Shown in pieces: positions 38,100 to 46,851 of a DNA stretch of 64,000 bases. The notes below the pieces were generated by a model that did no database searches, had not been told where the DNA came from, and was given only the letters and a program-made list of their open reading frames with translations. The stretch lies in assembly GCA_963768765.1 (NCBI GenBank), contig CAVYJK010000020.1, forward strand, positions 124,001-188,000, read 5' to 3'. Within the stretch, counting starts at the first letter, position 1. Each line of letters starts with the position of its first letter. This DNA is from DASWLF01 sp963768765 (GTDB taxonomy: Bacteria > Desulfobacterota > Desulfobaccia > Desulfobaccales > 0-14-0-80-60-11). A program made the translations under genes and the position numbers.

Positions 38100-39290
38100 A
38101 TGATGGACTTACTGATCCTATCCTCCATGGCCCTGGAACTGCTGCTCCTCCTGGGCCTGTTCCTGTCAGGCCGTGGCTACGTCCGCCAGAGCTTTCCGGG
38201 CCGCGTTCCGGAGGCGCCTCAAGGCGGGGACCCGGAAGAACCCTGCCCCCGCACCGCCATCATCGTGCCCCTCACCGGGAGCTCCCCGGAAATGCGGGGG
38301 AGCCTGCAATCCTTACTGAACCAGAATTATCCGGACTTTGAGATGGTCCTGGTAACCCGGGACCAGGAAGACCCGGCCACCTTGCTGGTGCGGGAGGTGC
38401 TCGCCGCCAACCCGAAGGGCCGCCACGTTATCAGCGGGCCGGCCACCTCCTGCTCGCAAAAGAACCACAATCTCCTGGCCGGGCTGGCGGCTGTGGGTGA
38501 CTCCGTGAAGATCCTGGTGTTTTGCGACAGCACCCACCAGGCCCCGCCCCAATTCCTCCGGGACCTCATCGGGCCCCTGGTCGACGGGAAAGCCGTCCTG
38601 ACCAGCGGGTTTCACCGCATCATTCCCGGCGATTTCCGGCTGGCGACCCTGGGTAGGTTGCAAACGGTGCTGGCCTTGCAGCTTCTGCACGGTATTCCCC
38701 GCATCTCCCAGCCCTGGGGCGGGGCCACCGCCATTGTCCGGTCGGTGTTTGAGGACCGAGGGGTGGCACGCCTGTGGTCCCAAAACGTGGTGGACGATGT
38801 GTCCATGGCGGCCCACCTCCGGCGGTCCGGCATCCGGGTAAGGCCCATGGCCACCGCCTGCCTCACCACCGACCTGGCCGGCCAGACCGTGGAGGTTTGG
38901 GAGGCCTGGCTGACCCGGCAGCTCCTCTATCTGAAATATTGTCTCCCCGGCACCTGGCTGGGCGGCGCCCTGGCGGTCTACCTGCTGGTGGTTCCGCCCC
39001 TGGTGGCCGCCCTGGCCTGCCTGGGGGGGATTGTGGGCCTGGTCCCCGGTAAAGAAGCCCTGGTGGGGGCAGGTTTCCTGGCGCTCCTCACCGGCGTCGC
39101 AGCCTGGTACCGGACCCTGGTCCCCCAGAGGATCCCCCTGGGGCCCTGGCTGGCGGCCTTTTACGGCGCCCTGGGTCTGACCTGCTGGAGCTATCTTAAG
39201 ACCTGGCGCACCGACACCATCTCCTGGCGCGGCATCTCTTACCGCGTCACCTGGGGCGGCAAGGTGCGGGAGATCATCCTGCGCCGGTAG
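38100..39290 (+). CDS. Membrane glycosyltransferase family 2/21-type (ceramide glucosyltransferase-like)
   Basis: This 396-residue protein has an N-terminal membrane helix, a GT-A domain (AIIVPLTGSSPEMRGSL; KNHNLLAGL; FCDSTHQAPPQFL; NVVDDVSMAAHL) and C-terminal membrane helices. Membrane GT domains with this order are found in GT21 ceramide glucosyltransferases and HpnI-type hopanoid enzymes. That suggests a lipid acceptor, which is interesting beside the SPT-like operon downstream. It follows the flippase by 29 bp. Confidence 0.72.
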   Translation: MMDLLILSSMALELLLLLGLFLSGRGYVRQSFPGRVPEAPQGGDPEEPCPRTAIIVPLTGSSPEMRGSLQSLLNQNYPDFEMVLVTRDQEDPATLLVREVLAANPKGRHVISGPATSCSQKNHNLLAGLAAVGDSVKILVFCDSTHQAPPQFLRDLIGPLVDGKAVLTSGFHRIIPGDFRLATLGRLQTVLALQLLHGIPRISQPWGGATAIVRSVFEDRGVARLWSQNVVDDVSMAAHLRRSGIRVRPMATACLTTDLAGQTVEVWEAWLTRQLLYLKYCLPGTWLGGALAVYLLVVPPLVAALACLGGIVGLVPGKEALVGAGFLALLTGVAAWYRTLVPQRIPLGPWLAAFYGALGLTCWSYLKTWRTDTISWRGISYRVTWGGKVREIILRR

Positions 39291-39342
39291 CCTCCTTCCT
39301 CGCGGTTGACCGCAAAACGGCCCTGGTTTAAAATAATAATTT

Positions 39343-40395
39343 ATGGCCAGAATCCTCTACGGGGTGCAATGCACCGGACACGGGCACGCGGTGCGGGCGT
39401 TGACCATCGCCCGGCACTTCAGGGAGCACGAATTTCTCTTTCTCAGCACCGGTATGGGGGCCGCGGTCCTGAGGCCGGAGTTCCAGGTGGTGGACTGCCC
39501 CAATCCTGAGTCTCCCATCCGGAATCACCGGATGGCGTGGACGGCCATGCTATACTCCACCCTCAAGGTGAGGAGCCAGTCGAGGTCCATTTACCGCCAG
39601 TTGATGGAAATCGTGGACCGATTTAAGCCCGATGTGGCAGTGAGCGACTACGAGTTTTTCGTGCCCCGGGTGGCGCGCCGCGCCGGCATCCCTTGCCTGT
39701 CCCTGGATCACCAGCACATCGTCACCCTCTGCCGGCACCCGGTCCCCTGGACGATGCTCCCGGGTTACTACAGCATGTCCCTGGCCATCCACACCCACTA
39801 CGATTGGGCCTCGGATTATCTGGCCGTCTCCTTTTTCCGGCCTGAGCCCAAGCCAAAGGTAAAAGGGAAGGTCCTGCCTCCCTTGCTGCGGGAAAGCGTC
39901 CTGGCCCGTCAACCCCGGGACGGCGACCACGTGGTGGCCTACCAGGGGTACACCACCTTCCAGGAGTTTTTTACCTTCCTTAAGGCCATTACGGCGCCGG
40001 TGATGGTATACGGCTTCAACGAGGACCGGGTGGAGGGGAATCTTCGCTTTAAGAAAAATTCTGAAGAAGGCTTCTTGGACGACCTGGCCTCTTGCAAATA
40101 TGTGGTCTGCGGGGGAAGCCACACCCTGATTTCCGAGGCTCTATACTACGGCAAGCCGGTGCTCTCTTTCCCCATCAAGAAGGCCTTCGAACAGCATTTG
40201 AATGCCTTCTATCTGGAGCGCCTGGGATACGGCCGGTATTTTACCGACTTCCGTCCCCGGCCCGAGATCATTCCCGCCTTTGAAGCCCGGCTGGACGACT
40301 TCCGCCGCAACCTCGGGAAAGAGCAGTTCTGCGGCAACCCGGAAATATTTTCCGAGGTGGACCGGTTCATCCGCGACCAGAAGCTCACCTATTGA
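39343..40395 (+). CDS. MurG/GT28-like glycosyltransferase
   Basis: This 350-residue GT-B-type protein starts MARILYGVQCTGHGHAVRAL and has ASCKYVVCGGSHTLISEAL at the donor site, as in UDP-sugar transferases of the 'Glyco_trans_1_3' group. It is 52 bp behind the GT21-like gene, so these probably act together. Donor and acceptor are unknown. Confidence 0.72.
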   Translation: MARILYGVQCTGHGHAVRALTIARHFREHEFLFLSTGMGAAVLRPEFQVVDCPNPESPIRNHRMAWTAMLYSTLKVRSQSRSIYRQLMEIVDRFKPDVAVSDYEFFVPRVARRAGIPCLSLDHQHIVTLCRHPVPWTMLPGYYSMSLAIHTHYDWASDYLAVSFFRPEPKPKVKGKVLPPLLRESVLARQPRDGDHVVAYQGYTTFQEFFTFLKAITAPVMVYGFNEDRVEGNLRFKKNSEEGFLDDLASCKYVVCGGSHTLISEALYYGKPVLSFPIKKAFEQHLNAFYLERLGYGRYFTDFRPRPEIIPAFEARLDDFRRNLGKEQFCGNPEIFSEVDRFIRDQKLTY

Positions 40396-40424
40396 ACCGG
40401 GGCCACTTAGTCTTGTCCGTCCCG

Positions 40425-41630
40425 TCACCCCCGATGCTCAAACCAGACTTTTAACCGGGCATAATTTTTCGTGGAGTCGAACTCCCGGGCCACCAGGTCC
40501 AGGCCGGCGTGGGCCCGGCGGCGGGCCTCGGCGGGGTCCTGCAGGGCCGCCATGATGGCCGCGGCCAGGGCTTCCGGGTCCCCGGGGGGCACCAGCCAGC
40601 CCGTTTCTCCGGCCAAAATGACCTCGGGGAGCCCCGACACCGCGCTGGCCACCACCGGGAGCTCGTGGGCCAAGGCCTCCAACACCACGTTGGGGATGCC
40701 GTCCCGGTCCCCCGAGGGCGCGATGACGCTGGGCATGACCAGGAGGTCCGCCCGGGCGAAGAGCTCCGGCACCTCCCGGTGGGGGATGAACCCGGGCATG
40801 GTCACCAGATCCCCCAGGCGGTAATTCTCCACCAGGGCCGCCAGGTGGCGGCGCTGCGGCCCGGCGCCCGCCAGGGTGAGGTGGAAATCCACCTTCATTT
40901 CCGCCAGCCGACGGCAAGCCGCCAGCAGCACGGGAAACCCTTTCTTGGCCACCAGGCGGCCCAGGGCCAGCAACCGGAAAGGCGGCCCCGGCGGGGGGGC
41001 GGGTGCGGCCCGGGGCGCCAGGGCGACGCCGTTGTAAATGTTCACCAGTTTGGAGGCGGCGTCCGGGGCCAGATGGGCCAGGTACCGCAGGTTGGACCGG
41101 GTATTGGTCCGCACGAAGGCCGCGGCGGCCATCTTTTCCAGCAGCGCCCCGTCCGGCGGGTGCAGGTCGTAAGCCCGGGCGCTGAAGCTGAAGGGGATGC
41201 CGCTGAGACGGGAGGCCACCCAGGCCGCGGTGGCGGGTCCGTCGGCCCAGGGGGCGTGGATGTGATGGATGGCGTCCCGCCGAAACGAGCGGGCCAGATG
41301 CACCCCGGCCAGCGCCGCCCAGAGGGCTTCGCCCGCGGTCACCGGGTGGCGCCACCGGCGGATCAGCACCTGCCTCAAGAAGGCCGCCGTCCGGGCGCCG
41401 TCGCCCCTTAAGGCGAACAAGTCGTGTAACAGGGTCCCCAGGGACGCGGTGCCCAGATGCCGCACCGGCGCGGCGGCCGGCCCCATCCCGGCGACGCGGC
41501 CGGCCGGCCGGGGCCCGAAGAGGGTGTAGACCCTGACGTCCAGGCCCAGGCGCACCAGGGTGTTGACTTCGTTCAGGACAAAAGTCTGGGAGGGCTCCGG
41601 AAACCAGAGGAGGATGTAGGCGAGGCGCAT
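40425..41630 (-). CDS. GT4 glycosyltransferase (WcaL/AmsK-like)
   Basis: This 401-residue GT-B protein starts MRLAYILLWFPEPSQTFVLN, typical of colanic acid WcaL-type transferases. It has LGRLVAKKGFPVLL and MPSVIAPSGDRDGIPNVVLE, the GT4 donor motif. I chose ATG 41630; an in-frame extension upstream would translate the ttttcggttttcgg repeat. Converges on the MurG-like gene with a 29-bp gap. Confidence 0.85.
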   Translation of the reverse strand: MRLAYILLWFPEPSQTFVLNEVNTLVRLGLDVRVYTLFGPRPAGRVAGMGPAAAPVRHLGTASLGTLLHDLFALRGDGARTAAFLRQVLIRRWRHPVTAGEALWAALAGVHLARSFRRDAIHHIHAPWADGPATAAWVASRLSGIPFSFSARAYDLHPPDGALLEKMAAAAFVRTNTRSNLRYLAHLAPDAASKLVNIYNGVALAPRAAPAPPPGPPFRLLALGRLVAKKGFPVLLAACRRLAEMKVDFHLTLAGAGPQRRHLAALVENYRLGDLVTMPGFIPHREVPELFARADLLVMPSVIAPSGDRDGIPNVVLEALAHELPVVASAVSGLPEVILAGETGWLVPPGDPEALAAAIMAALQDPAEARRRAHAGLDLVAREFDSTKNYARLKVWFEHRG

Positions 41631-42029
41631 TGTCAGTGTTGGGTTTGCCGTCTCCAGTTTTCGGTTTTCGGTTTTCGATTTTCGGTTTTCATAACCGCCA
41701 TGCCGCCCCGCCAGGACCACAGCCTATGAGGGTGTAAGAAGAAAATCTCTGCTTCGTTGTCATTCTGAGCGAAGCTGGTGTGTTTCAAATTTAGGTTCCA
41801 TTAGCATTTTTCTAAATCACCTTGCTTGGCAAGGGGGTCAAGGGCGGGGGAACCCCGCCCCTACAATACGACAGGGTTTATTGTAGGGGCGAGGTCTCCT
41901 CGCCCCATATCCGATTTACTTGAAATGTAATGCCAGTTAATTACGAAACACCCCACTAGAATCAGTTGAGATCCTTGATGACATAAGACGTGTTATTTAA
42001 TCCCCTTCCAACCCTCCTGCACTTTTCTG
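41631..42029. other. 399-bp gap holding a ttttcgg array, an interrupted family C repeat and a MITE-like element
   Basis: The array (41652-41693) is several copies of ttttcgg. It is followed by gtcattctgagcgaagc (41759-41775), the MITE-like element (41776-41958) and the continuation gaatcagttgagatcctt. No gene. Confidence 0.7.
41776..41958 (+). mobile_element. MITE-like element, copy 1
   Basis: 183 bp. The left end tggtgtgtttcaaattta and the inverse of the right end tagtggggtgtttcgtaatta match imperfectly, giving terminal inverted repeats of about 18-20 bp. It carries two internal GC hairpins. The copy at 62361-62543 is its exact inverse except for one base (ggggg versus gggga in the first internal hairpin). 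It encodes no protein. Confidence 0.75.
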
Positions 42030-43205
42030 TCACATTTCCCGCCGCAGGAGGGCCTGTAGCACCTGTTCATAACGCCGGGCCATGGCGGCCAGGGAAAAGT
42101 CCTGCTCCACCCGGCGCCGCCCCGCCCGGCCGAAGGCCCGCCGGGTCTCCCCGCTCCCCAGCAGCTGGGAAATGGCCGCGGCCAGGGCCGGGGGGTCTCC
42201 CGGGGGCGCCAGCCAGCCGGTCCGGCCCGGCTCCACCATCTCCGGCACCCCGCCCACCCGGGTGGCCACCACCGGCAGGCCCGCGGCCATGGCCTCCAGG
42301 ACCACGTTGGGCAGGGCCTCGGCCACGGAACTGAGCGCCAGGAGACTGGCCCGGTTAAGCAGGGGCCGCAAGTCGGGGCGGCCCTCCATAAAACGGACCC
42401 GGTCCGCTAAACCCTGGTCCTGAACTTGTTGGCGCATGGAGTCCTTTAGGGGGCCCTCCCCCACCAGCCACAACTGGGCCCGGGGATGCGCCGCCACCAC
42501 CAGGTGGAAAGCCCGCACCAGGGTCCCGGGGTCTTTGTCCGGCACCAGGCGGGCCACGGACAGGACTACAGGGAACCCAGGCCGGTCCTCGTCCGCAGGC
42601 GGGCGGAAAAAATCCAGATCCACCCCGTTCCGGATCACCGTCACCCTGGGCGCCGGCACCCCGCAGCACCCGGTGAGCGTATCCTTCAAGGCCTGGCTGT
42701 TGCACAGGATGTGGTGGGACAAAGGCCACAGCCAGCGTTCGTGCTGCCGCCGGGGAGCGCCGCCGCCCCGGCAGTTGCCCACGATCAGGGGCACCCGAGC
42801 CAGGCGGCCCAGCAGGCGGCCCCAGATATTGGGAACCACGGTGAACGGCAGCAAAATGTCAACGGAGTTTTTCCTGAGGCGCCGCCAGAGGTTCACCAGG
42901 GAATCCGGACCCACTTGCTGCCGCCGGGAAAGCCACACCGGCTCAAGGCCGAAGTCCCGGGCCAGGGGCAGGAGGGCGCGGCCCCCGGCCATGAGCCAGA
43001 CTTCCACCCGGAATCTATCCGGGTCGAGGAGCCGGGCCAACTCCAGGGCCTGGCGTTGGCTGCCGCCGAAGCTCAGGTCCTGCAGCAGCAAAACCACCCT
43101 GGCGGGAGGGGCCGGGGGAAGATGATGCCTGAGGGGAGGACCGGGTGAAGTCAATTCCCCAGGGGCCGTGGGTCCCTGGCCCCCTCCCCCAAATTCATTC
43201 TTCAC
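42030..43205 (-). CDS. GT4 glycosyltransferase
   Basis: This 391-residue GT-B enzyme has VVLLLQDLSFGGSQRQALEL (glycine-rich acceptor loop) and ALSSVAEALPNVVLEAMAAG (donor site). The start at 43205 has a good gaggtga and overlaps the previous stop region. Codons 4-30 run through a G-rich family A repeat and so encode a low-complexity Gly/Pro stretch before the conserved fold. Substrate unknown; likely polysaccharide assembly. Confidence 0.85.
   Translation of the reverse strand: MKNEFGGGGQGPTAPGELTSPGPPLRHHLPPAPPARVVLLLQDLSFGGSQRQALELARLLDPDRFRVEVWLMAGGRALLPLARDFGLEPVWLSRRQQVGPDSLVNLWRRLRKNSVDILLPFTVVPNIWGRLLGRLARVPLIVGNCRGGGAPRRQHERWLWPLSHHILCNSQALKDTLTGCCGVPAPRVTVIRNGVDLDFFRPPADEDRPGFPVVLSVARLVPDKDPGTLVRAFHLVVAAHPRAQLWLVGEGPLKDSMRQQVQDQGLADRVRFMEGRPDLRPLLNRASLLALSSVAEALPNVVLEAMAAGLPVVATRVGGVPEMVEPGRTGWLAPPGDPPALAAAISQLLGSGETRRAFGRAGRRRVEQDFSLAAMARRYEQVLQALLRREM
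43156..43196. repeat. G/C-rich repeat (family A relative) overlapping a coding start
   Basis: ccccaggggccgtgggtccctggccccctccccc resembles the copies at 2051 and 26097. Read on the minus strand it forms the first codons of the GT4 gene at 42030-43205. Confidence 0.6.
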
Positions 43206-43206
43206 C

Positions 43207-44421
43207 TCAATACCCCATGAGGCCGCAGCAGCGGGAGCACACGGGCATGAGGCCTTCCGTGGCCAGGCTGCGGCGAAAATTCCGGTAGGCCGGGGAGTTC
43301 CACAGTTCGGTAACGGTGGCCTCCTTGAGGTTCCCCACCACGTAGTCGTGATAGTCCCGGCAGGGCGAGAGGTCGCCGTTGCTGTCCACCTCCACCGCCT
43401 GGTAGATGGAGATGCACTGCTCGAAGCCGAAGCGGGCCCGGTGGTCGGTGTAGTAGGTGCGCAGGTTCTCCTCCCCGGTGAGGTGGGGGATCAGGGTGAC
43501 GGGCGGGGCGTTTCCTGGCCGGGAGATCGTCAGTAAGCCCTCCAGCTGCCGGTTGAGCTCCCGGTAATCATCGGGCCGCCAGCCGCCTATCCAGCCCGCC
43601 GGCAGCCGGGGCGCAAACCCGAAGCGCCGGGAAAAATCGGCCTCGTGGGCCTTCACCCCTGCTTCGTCAATCCACCAGGCCAGGTAAAAGACGAACAGGT
43701 CCACTTGGTCGCGAAAGGACTGGTAGATGTCCAGCAGGTGCCGGTAGTTGCTCCGGGAAATGGTGGTGAGGGAGGCGATCAAGGGGAGATTGCGGCCCTG
43801 CATCTGCCGCTCCCGGCGCACCGCCGCCAGGCCCGCCAGGATGTCGGCGAAGTTGTCGGCCCCGCCCGCGGCGGGGCGGGCCTGGTTGTGCAGGGCCGCG
43901 TCGGGGCCGTCGATGGAGACCTGCAGCAAAAACATGGGAGCCTGGACCAGGCGCCGGGCGGCCGCGGCGATGCGGGTGCCGTTGGTGGCGATGCTGGTGG
44001 GCAGTCCCAGGGCCGTGGCCCGCTCGATCAACTCCAGGGTCCCTTCGTAGAGCATGGGCTCGCCGCCCCAGAGGTAGACCATGGGCCGGTGGCCGTGGCG
44101 CACCAGGTCCTCCAGCACCTCCAGATAGCGTCCCGGGGGCACCTCACTTTTTTTCAGTTCCCGGAGATTCCTGCCATGGAGAAACCCCTGGTCCCCCCAC
44201 TGGCCGCAGGTGTGGCAGCGCAGGTTGCAGACGTCGGTGATCCTGATGCTCAACTGGCGGATCTTGTTGGCCCGCCCCTCAGGGGACCGGGGGTACAGCT
44301 GGTTGAACAGCCACTTCTCCCCCTGCAGGGTCACCAGCTTGGAGGCGATCCAGGGGTGTCTTGCCAACCGCCGGAAGTTTTTCAGCACCACTCCCAGCGA
44401 GACCCTACTCCGCGTGCTCAT
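43207..44421 (-). CDS. Radical SAM/SPASM-domain protein
   Basis: This 404-residue radical SAM enzyme has the [4Fe-4S] motif C65-x3-C69-x2-C72 in DVCNLRCHTCGQ, then YLWGGEPMLYEGTLE and SIDGPDAALHNQARP. The C-terminus has a SPASM-like set of cysteines (FEQCIS, LSPCRDYHD, VCSRCCG), with VGNLKEATVTELWNSPAYR. Such proteins modify peptides or sugars; among glycosyltransferases, sugar or lipid modification is a plausible guess. Its stop is next to the GT4 start. Confidence 0.88.
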   Translation of the reverse strand: MSTRSRVSLGVVLKNFRRLARHPWIASKLVTLQGEKWLFNQLYPRSPEGRANKIRQLSIRITDVCNLRCHTCGQWGDQGFLHGRNLRELKKSEVPPGRYLEVLEDLVRHGHRPMVYLWGGEPMLYEGTLELIERATALGLPTSIATNGTRIAAAARRLVQAPMFLLQVSIDGPDAALHNQARPAAGGADNFADILAGLAAVRRERQMQGRNLPLIASLTTISRSNYRHLLDIYQSFRDQVDLFVFYLAWWIDEAGVKAHEADFSRRFGFAPRLPAGWIGGWRPDDYRELNRQLEGLLTISRPGNAPPVTLIPHLTGEENLRTYYTDHRARFGFEQCISIYQAVEVDSNGDLSPCRDYHDYVVGNLKEATVTELWNSPAYRNFRRSLATEGLMPVCSRCCGLMGY

Positions 44422-44604
44422 GCTTTTATCGGTTTCCGTTTATCGGTCTGCGGTTTCCGGTTAGTGATGAAAAAACGGCCCCTTACTTACCAGCCATGTC
44501 AAAAACATACTTTGGAGAATGGCTTTGGGATTATAATTGAACGCGATATAATACAGCCGGGCAATAAAATTGTAACACGTATTTATGAATTTATATCATT
44601 GTGA

Positions 44605-44643
44605 ACCCAAACCGAAAACCCAAAACTGAAAACTGAAAACCGT
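44605..44643. repeat. aaaaccgaaaac/actgaaaac array
   Basis: Tandem, imperfect units directly upstream of the dehydrogenase at 44649. A matching inverted class (cggtttccg) lies at 44430-44462, upstream of the radical SAM gene. Confidence 0.65.
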
Positions 44644-44648
44644 ATTTC

Positions 44649-45887
44649 ATGCAAGCCCTGGTATATTACCGCTCCGTGCCGCGTTACTTGCTCGCCAGGG
44701 GGCTGAACCGCCTCTTTCCCCGGCATTTTTTTGCCCGGGTGGCGCCGTTGAGATTGCAGGAGGTCGATTTTTCCCCGCCGGGGCCGGACTGGGTGGTCCT
44801 GCGCAACCGTTTGTGCGGCATCTGCGGTTCGGATCTCAGGCTGCTCAAAGGGGCCGAATCCATGCTGCTGGAGCCCTACGCTTCTTTTCCCGCGGTGCTG
44901 GGCCACGAGGTCCTGGCCGAAGTGGCGGAGGCCCCGGCGGGCTCCGGCTGGAACCCGGGAGAACGGGTGGTGGTGGAGCCGGTCCTGTCCTGCGAAGTGC
45001 GGGGGCTCCCTCCCTGCCGCTTCTGTTCCCAGGGCGACTACAACCTGTGCGAGAATTTCATGGGCGACTCCGGCGGCGGCCTGGCCCCGGGAGTCATCCT
45101 GGGCTACAACCGGGACGCGGGGGGCGGCATGGCCCGGTTCATGGCGGCCCATCCCAGCCGCCTGGTGCGAGTGCCGGAGAACGTCCCGGACGAGGCCGGG
45201 GTCCTCATCGATTCCCTGGCCTCCGCCCTGCAGCCGGTCCTGGACCACTACCCCCAAGACGGCCACACCGTGGTGATTTACGGGGCCGGCATCATCGGGC
45301 AGCACCTGGTGCGCCTCCTCCGGGCCCTGGGCTCCGGGGCCCGGCTGGTGGTGGTGGCCCGTTATCCCTTCCAGGAAAAACTGGCCCGGGCCGGCGGGGC
45401 CGACCTGGTCCTGACCGACCCGAACCGGCTGGCGCTGGGCCAGGCCGTAGGCGCCCGCCTGGTCCCCACCACCCTGGGGGGTGGCAACCTGGAAGGGGGG
45501 GCGGAGTGGTTCTTCGACTGCGTGGGCAGCACGCATTCCCTGCAAGAGGGGCTCCTGGTCCTGCGGGGCCGGGGCACCTACGTCCTGGTGGGCACTGCCG
45601 GCTCCCTGGGCCCGGTGGACTTCTCCAGCCTGTGGTTCCGGGAACTGCGCCTCACCGGTTCTTCCATGTATGCCCACGGTGGCTTTAAGGGGCGCCGGCT
45701 CCGCACCTATGAAAAGGCCGTGGAGCTGCTGGCGGGGAATTATCCCACCCAGGGCCTGGTGTCCCACCTCCTCCCTTTGAGCGATTACCGGCAGGCCTTC
45801 CAGATTGCCTTTGACAAGCGGCGGCACCAGAGCGTCAAGGTGGCCGATCGACTTGAGGGACGGAGCCCCGGGCTGAGCCTGAAATGA
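44649..45887 (+). CDS. Zinc-dependent alcohol dehydrogenase family protein (MDR)
   Basis: This 412-residue MDR enzyme is longer than the usual 350. It has catalytic zinc residues in LCGICGSDLR and LGHEVLAEV, and the Rossmann motif VVIYGAGIIGQHLVRLL. The structural zinc lobe keeps only three closely spaced cysteines (CRFCSQGDYNLC) plus C at SCEV. It overlaps the next gene as ATGA, so the pair likely acts in one pathway. Confidence 0.83.
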   Translation: MQALVYYRSVPRYLLARGLNRLFPRHFFARVAPLRLQEVDFSPPGPDWVVLRNRLCGICGSDLRLLKGAESMLLEPYASFPAVLGHEVLAEVAEAPAGSGWNPGERVVVEPVLSCEVRGLPPCRFCSQGDYNLCENFMGDSGGGLAPGVILGYNRDAGGGMARFMAAHPSRLVRVPENVPDEAGVLIDSLASALQPVLDHYPQDGHTVVIYGAGIIGQHLVRLLRALGSGARLVVVARYPFQEKLARAGGADLVLTDPNRLALGQAVGARLVPTTLGGGNLEGGAEWFFDCVGSTHSLQEGLLVLRGRGTYVLVGTAGSLGPVDFSSLWFRELRLTGSSMYAHGGFKGRRLRTYEKAVELLAGNYPTQGLVSHLLPLSDYRQAFQIAFDKRRHQSVKVADRLEGRSPGLSLK

Positions 45888-46825
45888 AACTGGTGATCAG
45901 CATCGACGTGGAGGAGGAAGGCTTATTCTCCGGGGACTATCCCCGCACCCCGCCGGGGGTGACCAATGTGGCGGAGCTGGGCCGCCTGGAGTTCATTCCC
46001 CGGGAATTCGGCTTTCCCCTGACGTTGCTGGTGAGCCACCACGCGGCCCTGGACCCCGGGGCCTGCCGGGTCCTGGCCTCCTGGCGGGAGACTCATGGGG
46101 CCGAGATCGGCGTCCATCTCCATCCCTGGAATACGCCGCCTTTCGCCGACCTGACTCATCCCGAGCCCATTCCCTCGGAGCTGCTTCCGGCAAGCCTGCT
46201 GCGGGACAAATTGGCGCACCTGGTGGGCCAGGTGCGCCGGTCCCTGGGAGCGGAGCCCCGCTCCTTCCGCATGGGACGGCTGGATTGGGGGCCCAAATTG
46301 ATGGCTCTGCTCCCGGAATTGGGCCTCCGGGTGGACAGCAGCATTGCGCCCCTGACCGCAAAAAGCAGCCGGCCCGAAGACTTCCTGGCGCCGGCGGACC
46401 CCTTTTTTCTCCCGGGCCTTCCAGGCAGGCGGGTCTTAGAAGCGCCGCTCACCCTGGTGCCGGTGCTGCCCGGGACCGCCAGGGCCACTTATAACTTGTC
46501 CCGGGCCCTCCCCGACGCCTGGGGCCGCAGGCTGCGGGACCGGTTCCGCTACCTGGGGGCCGCGGGGCTCCAGCCGGCCTGGTTTCCGCTGGCCTCCATG
46601 CAGCTGGCGGCCCGGCTGCATCGCCGCCGCGGCGGCCAGGTGCTCACCATGTCTTTCCACTCCTCGGAGCTCAAGCCCGGGGCCACCCGGCTCTTCCCCA
46701 CGGAAGAGGCGGTGGGCCGGTTGGTGGAAAAGATCCGGACCTTCTTCACCTGGCTGGTAGCCACCGGGCCCGTGGAGGGCGTCACCCTGTCCGATTTATG
46801 GAAGGTCTATGGCGGAGAGCTTTAG
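45884..46825 (+). CDS. Polysaccharide deacetylase-like protein
   Basis: This 313-residue protein has a NodB-like layout: ISIDVEEEG at the first strand (Asp), EIGVHLHPW (His-x-His metal region), FRMGRLDWG and FHSSELKPG. These are the positions of the metal and catalytic residues in polysaccharide deacetylases. The order is compatible with an active enzyme, but similarity is distant. It overlaps the dehydrogenase. Confidence 0.7.
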   Translation: MKLVISIDVEEEGLFSGDYPRTPPGVTNVAELGRLEFIPREFGFPLTLLVSHHAALDPGACRVLASWRETHGAEIGVHLHPWNTPPFADLTHPEPIPSELLPASLLRDKLAHLVGQVRRSLGAEPRSFRMGRLDWGPKLMALLPELGLRVDSSIAPLTAKSSRPEDFLAPADPFFLPGLPGRRVLEAPLTLVPVLPGTARATYNLSRALPDAWGRRLRDRFRYLGAAGLQPAWFPLASMQLAARLHRRRGGQVLTMSFHSSELKPGATRLFPTEEAVGRLVEKIRTFFTWLVATGPVEGVTLSDLWKVYGGEL

Positions 46826-46851
46826 GGGCATTGCGCACCGCCTCCACTACC

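Noticed and set aside
41631..42029. CRISPR array
   Set aside because: Repeats are palindromic, few and not spaced by unique spacers of constant length.
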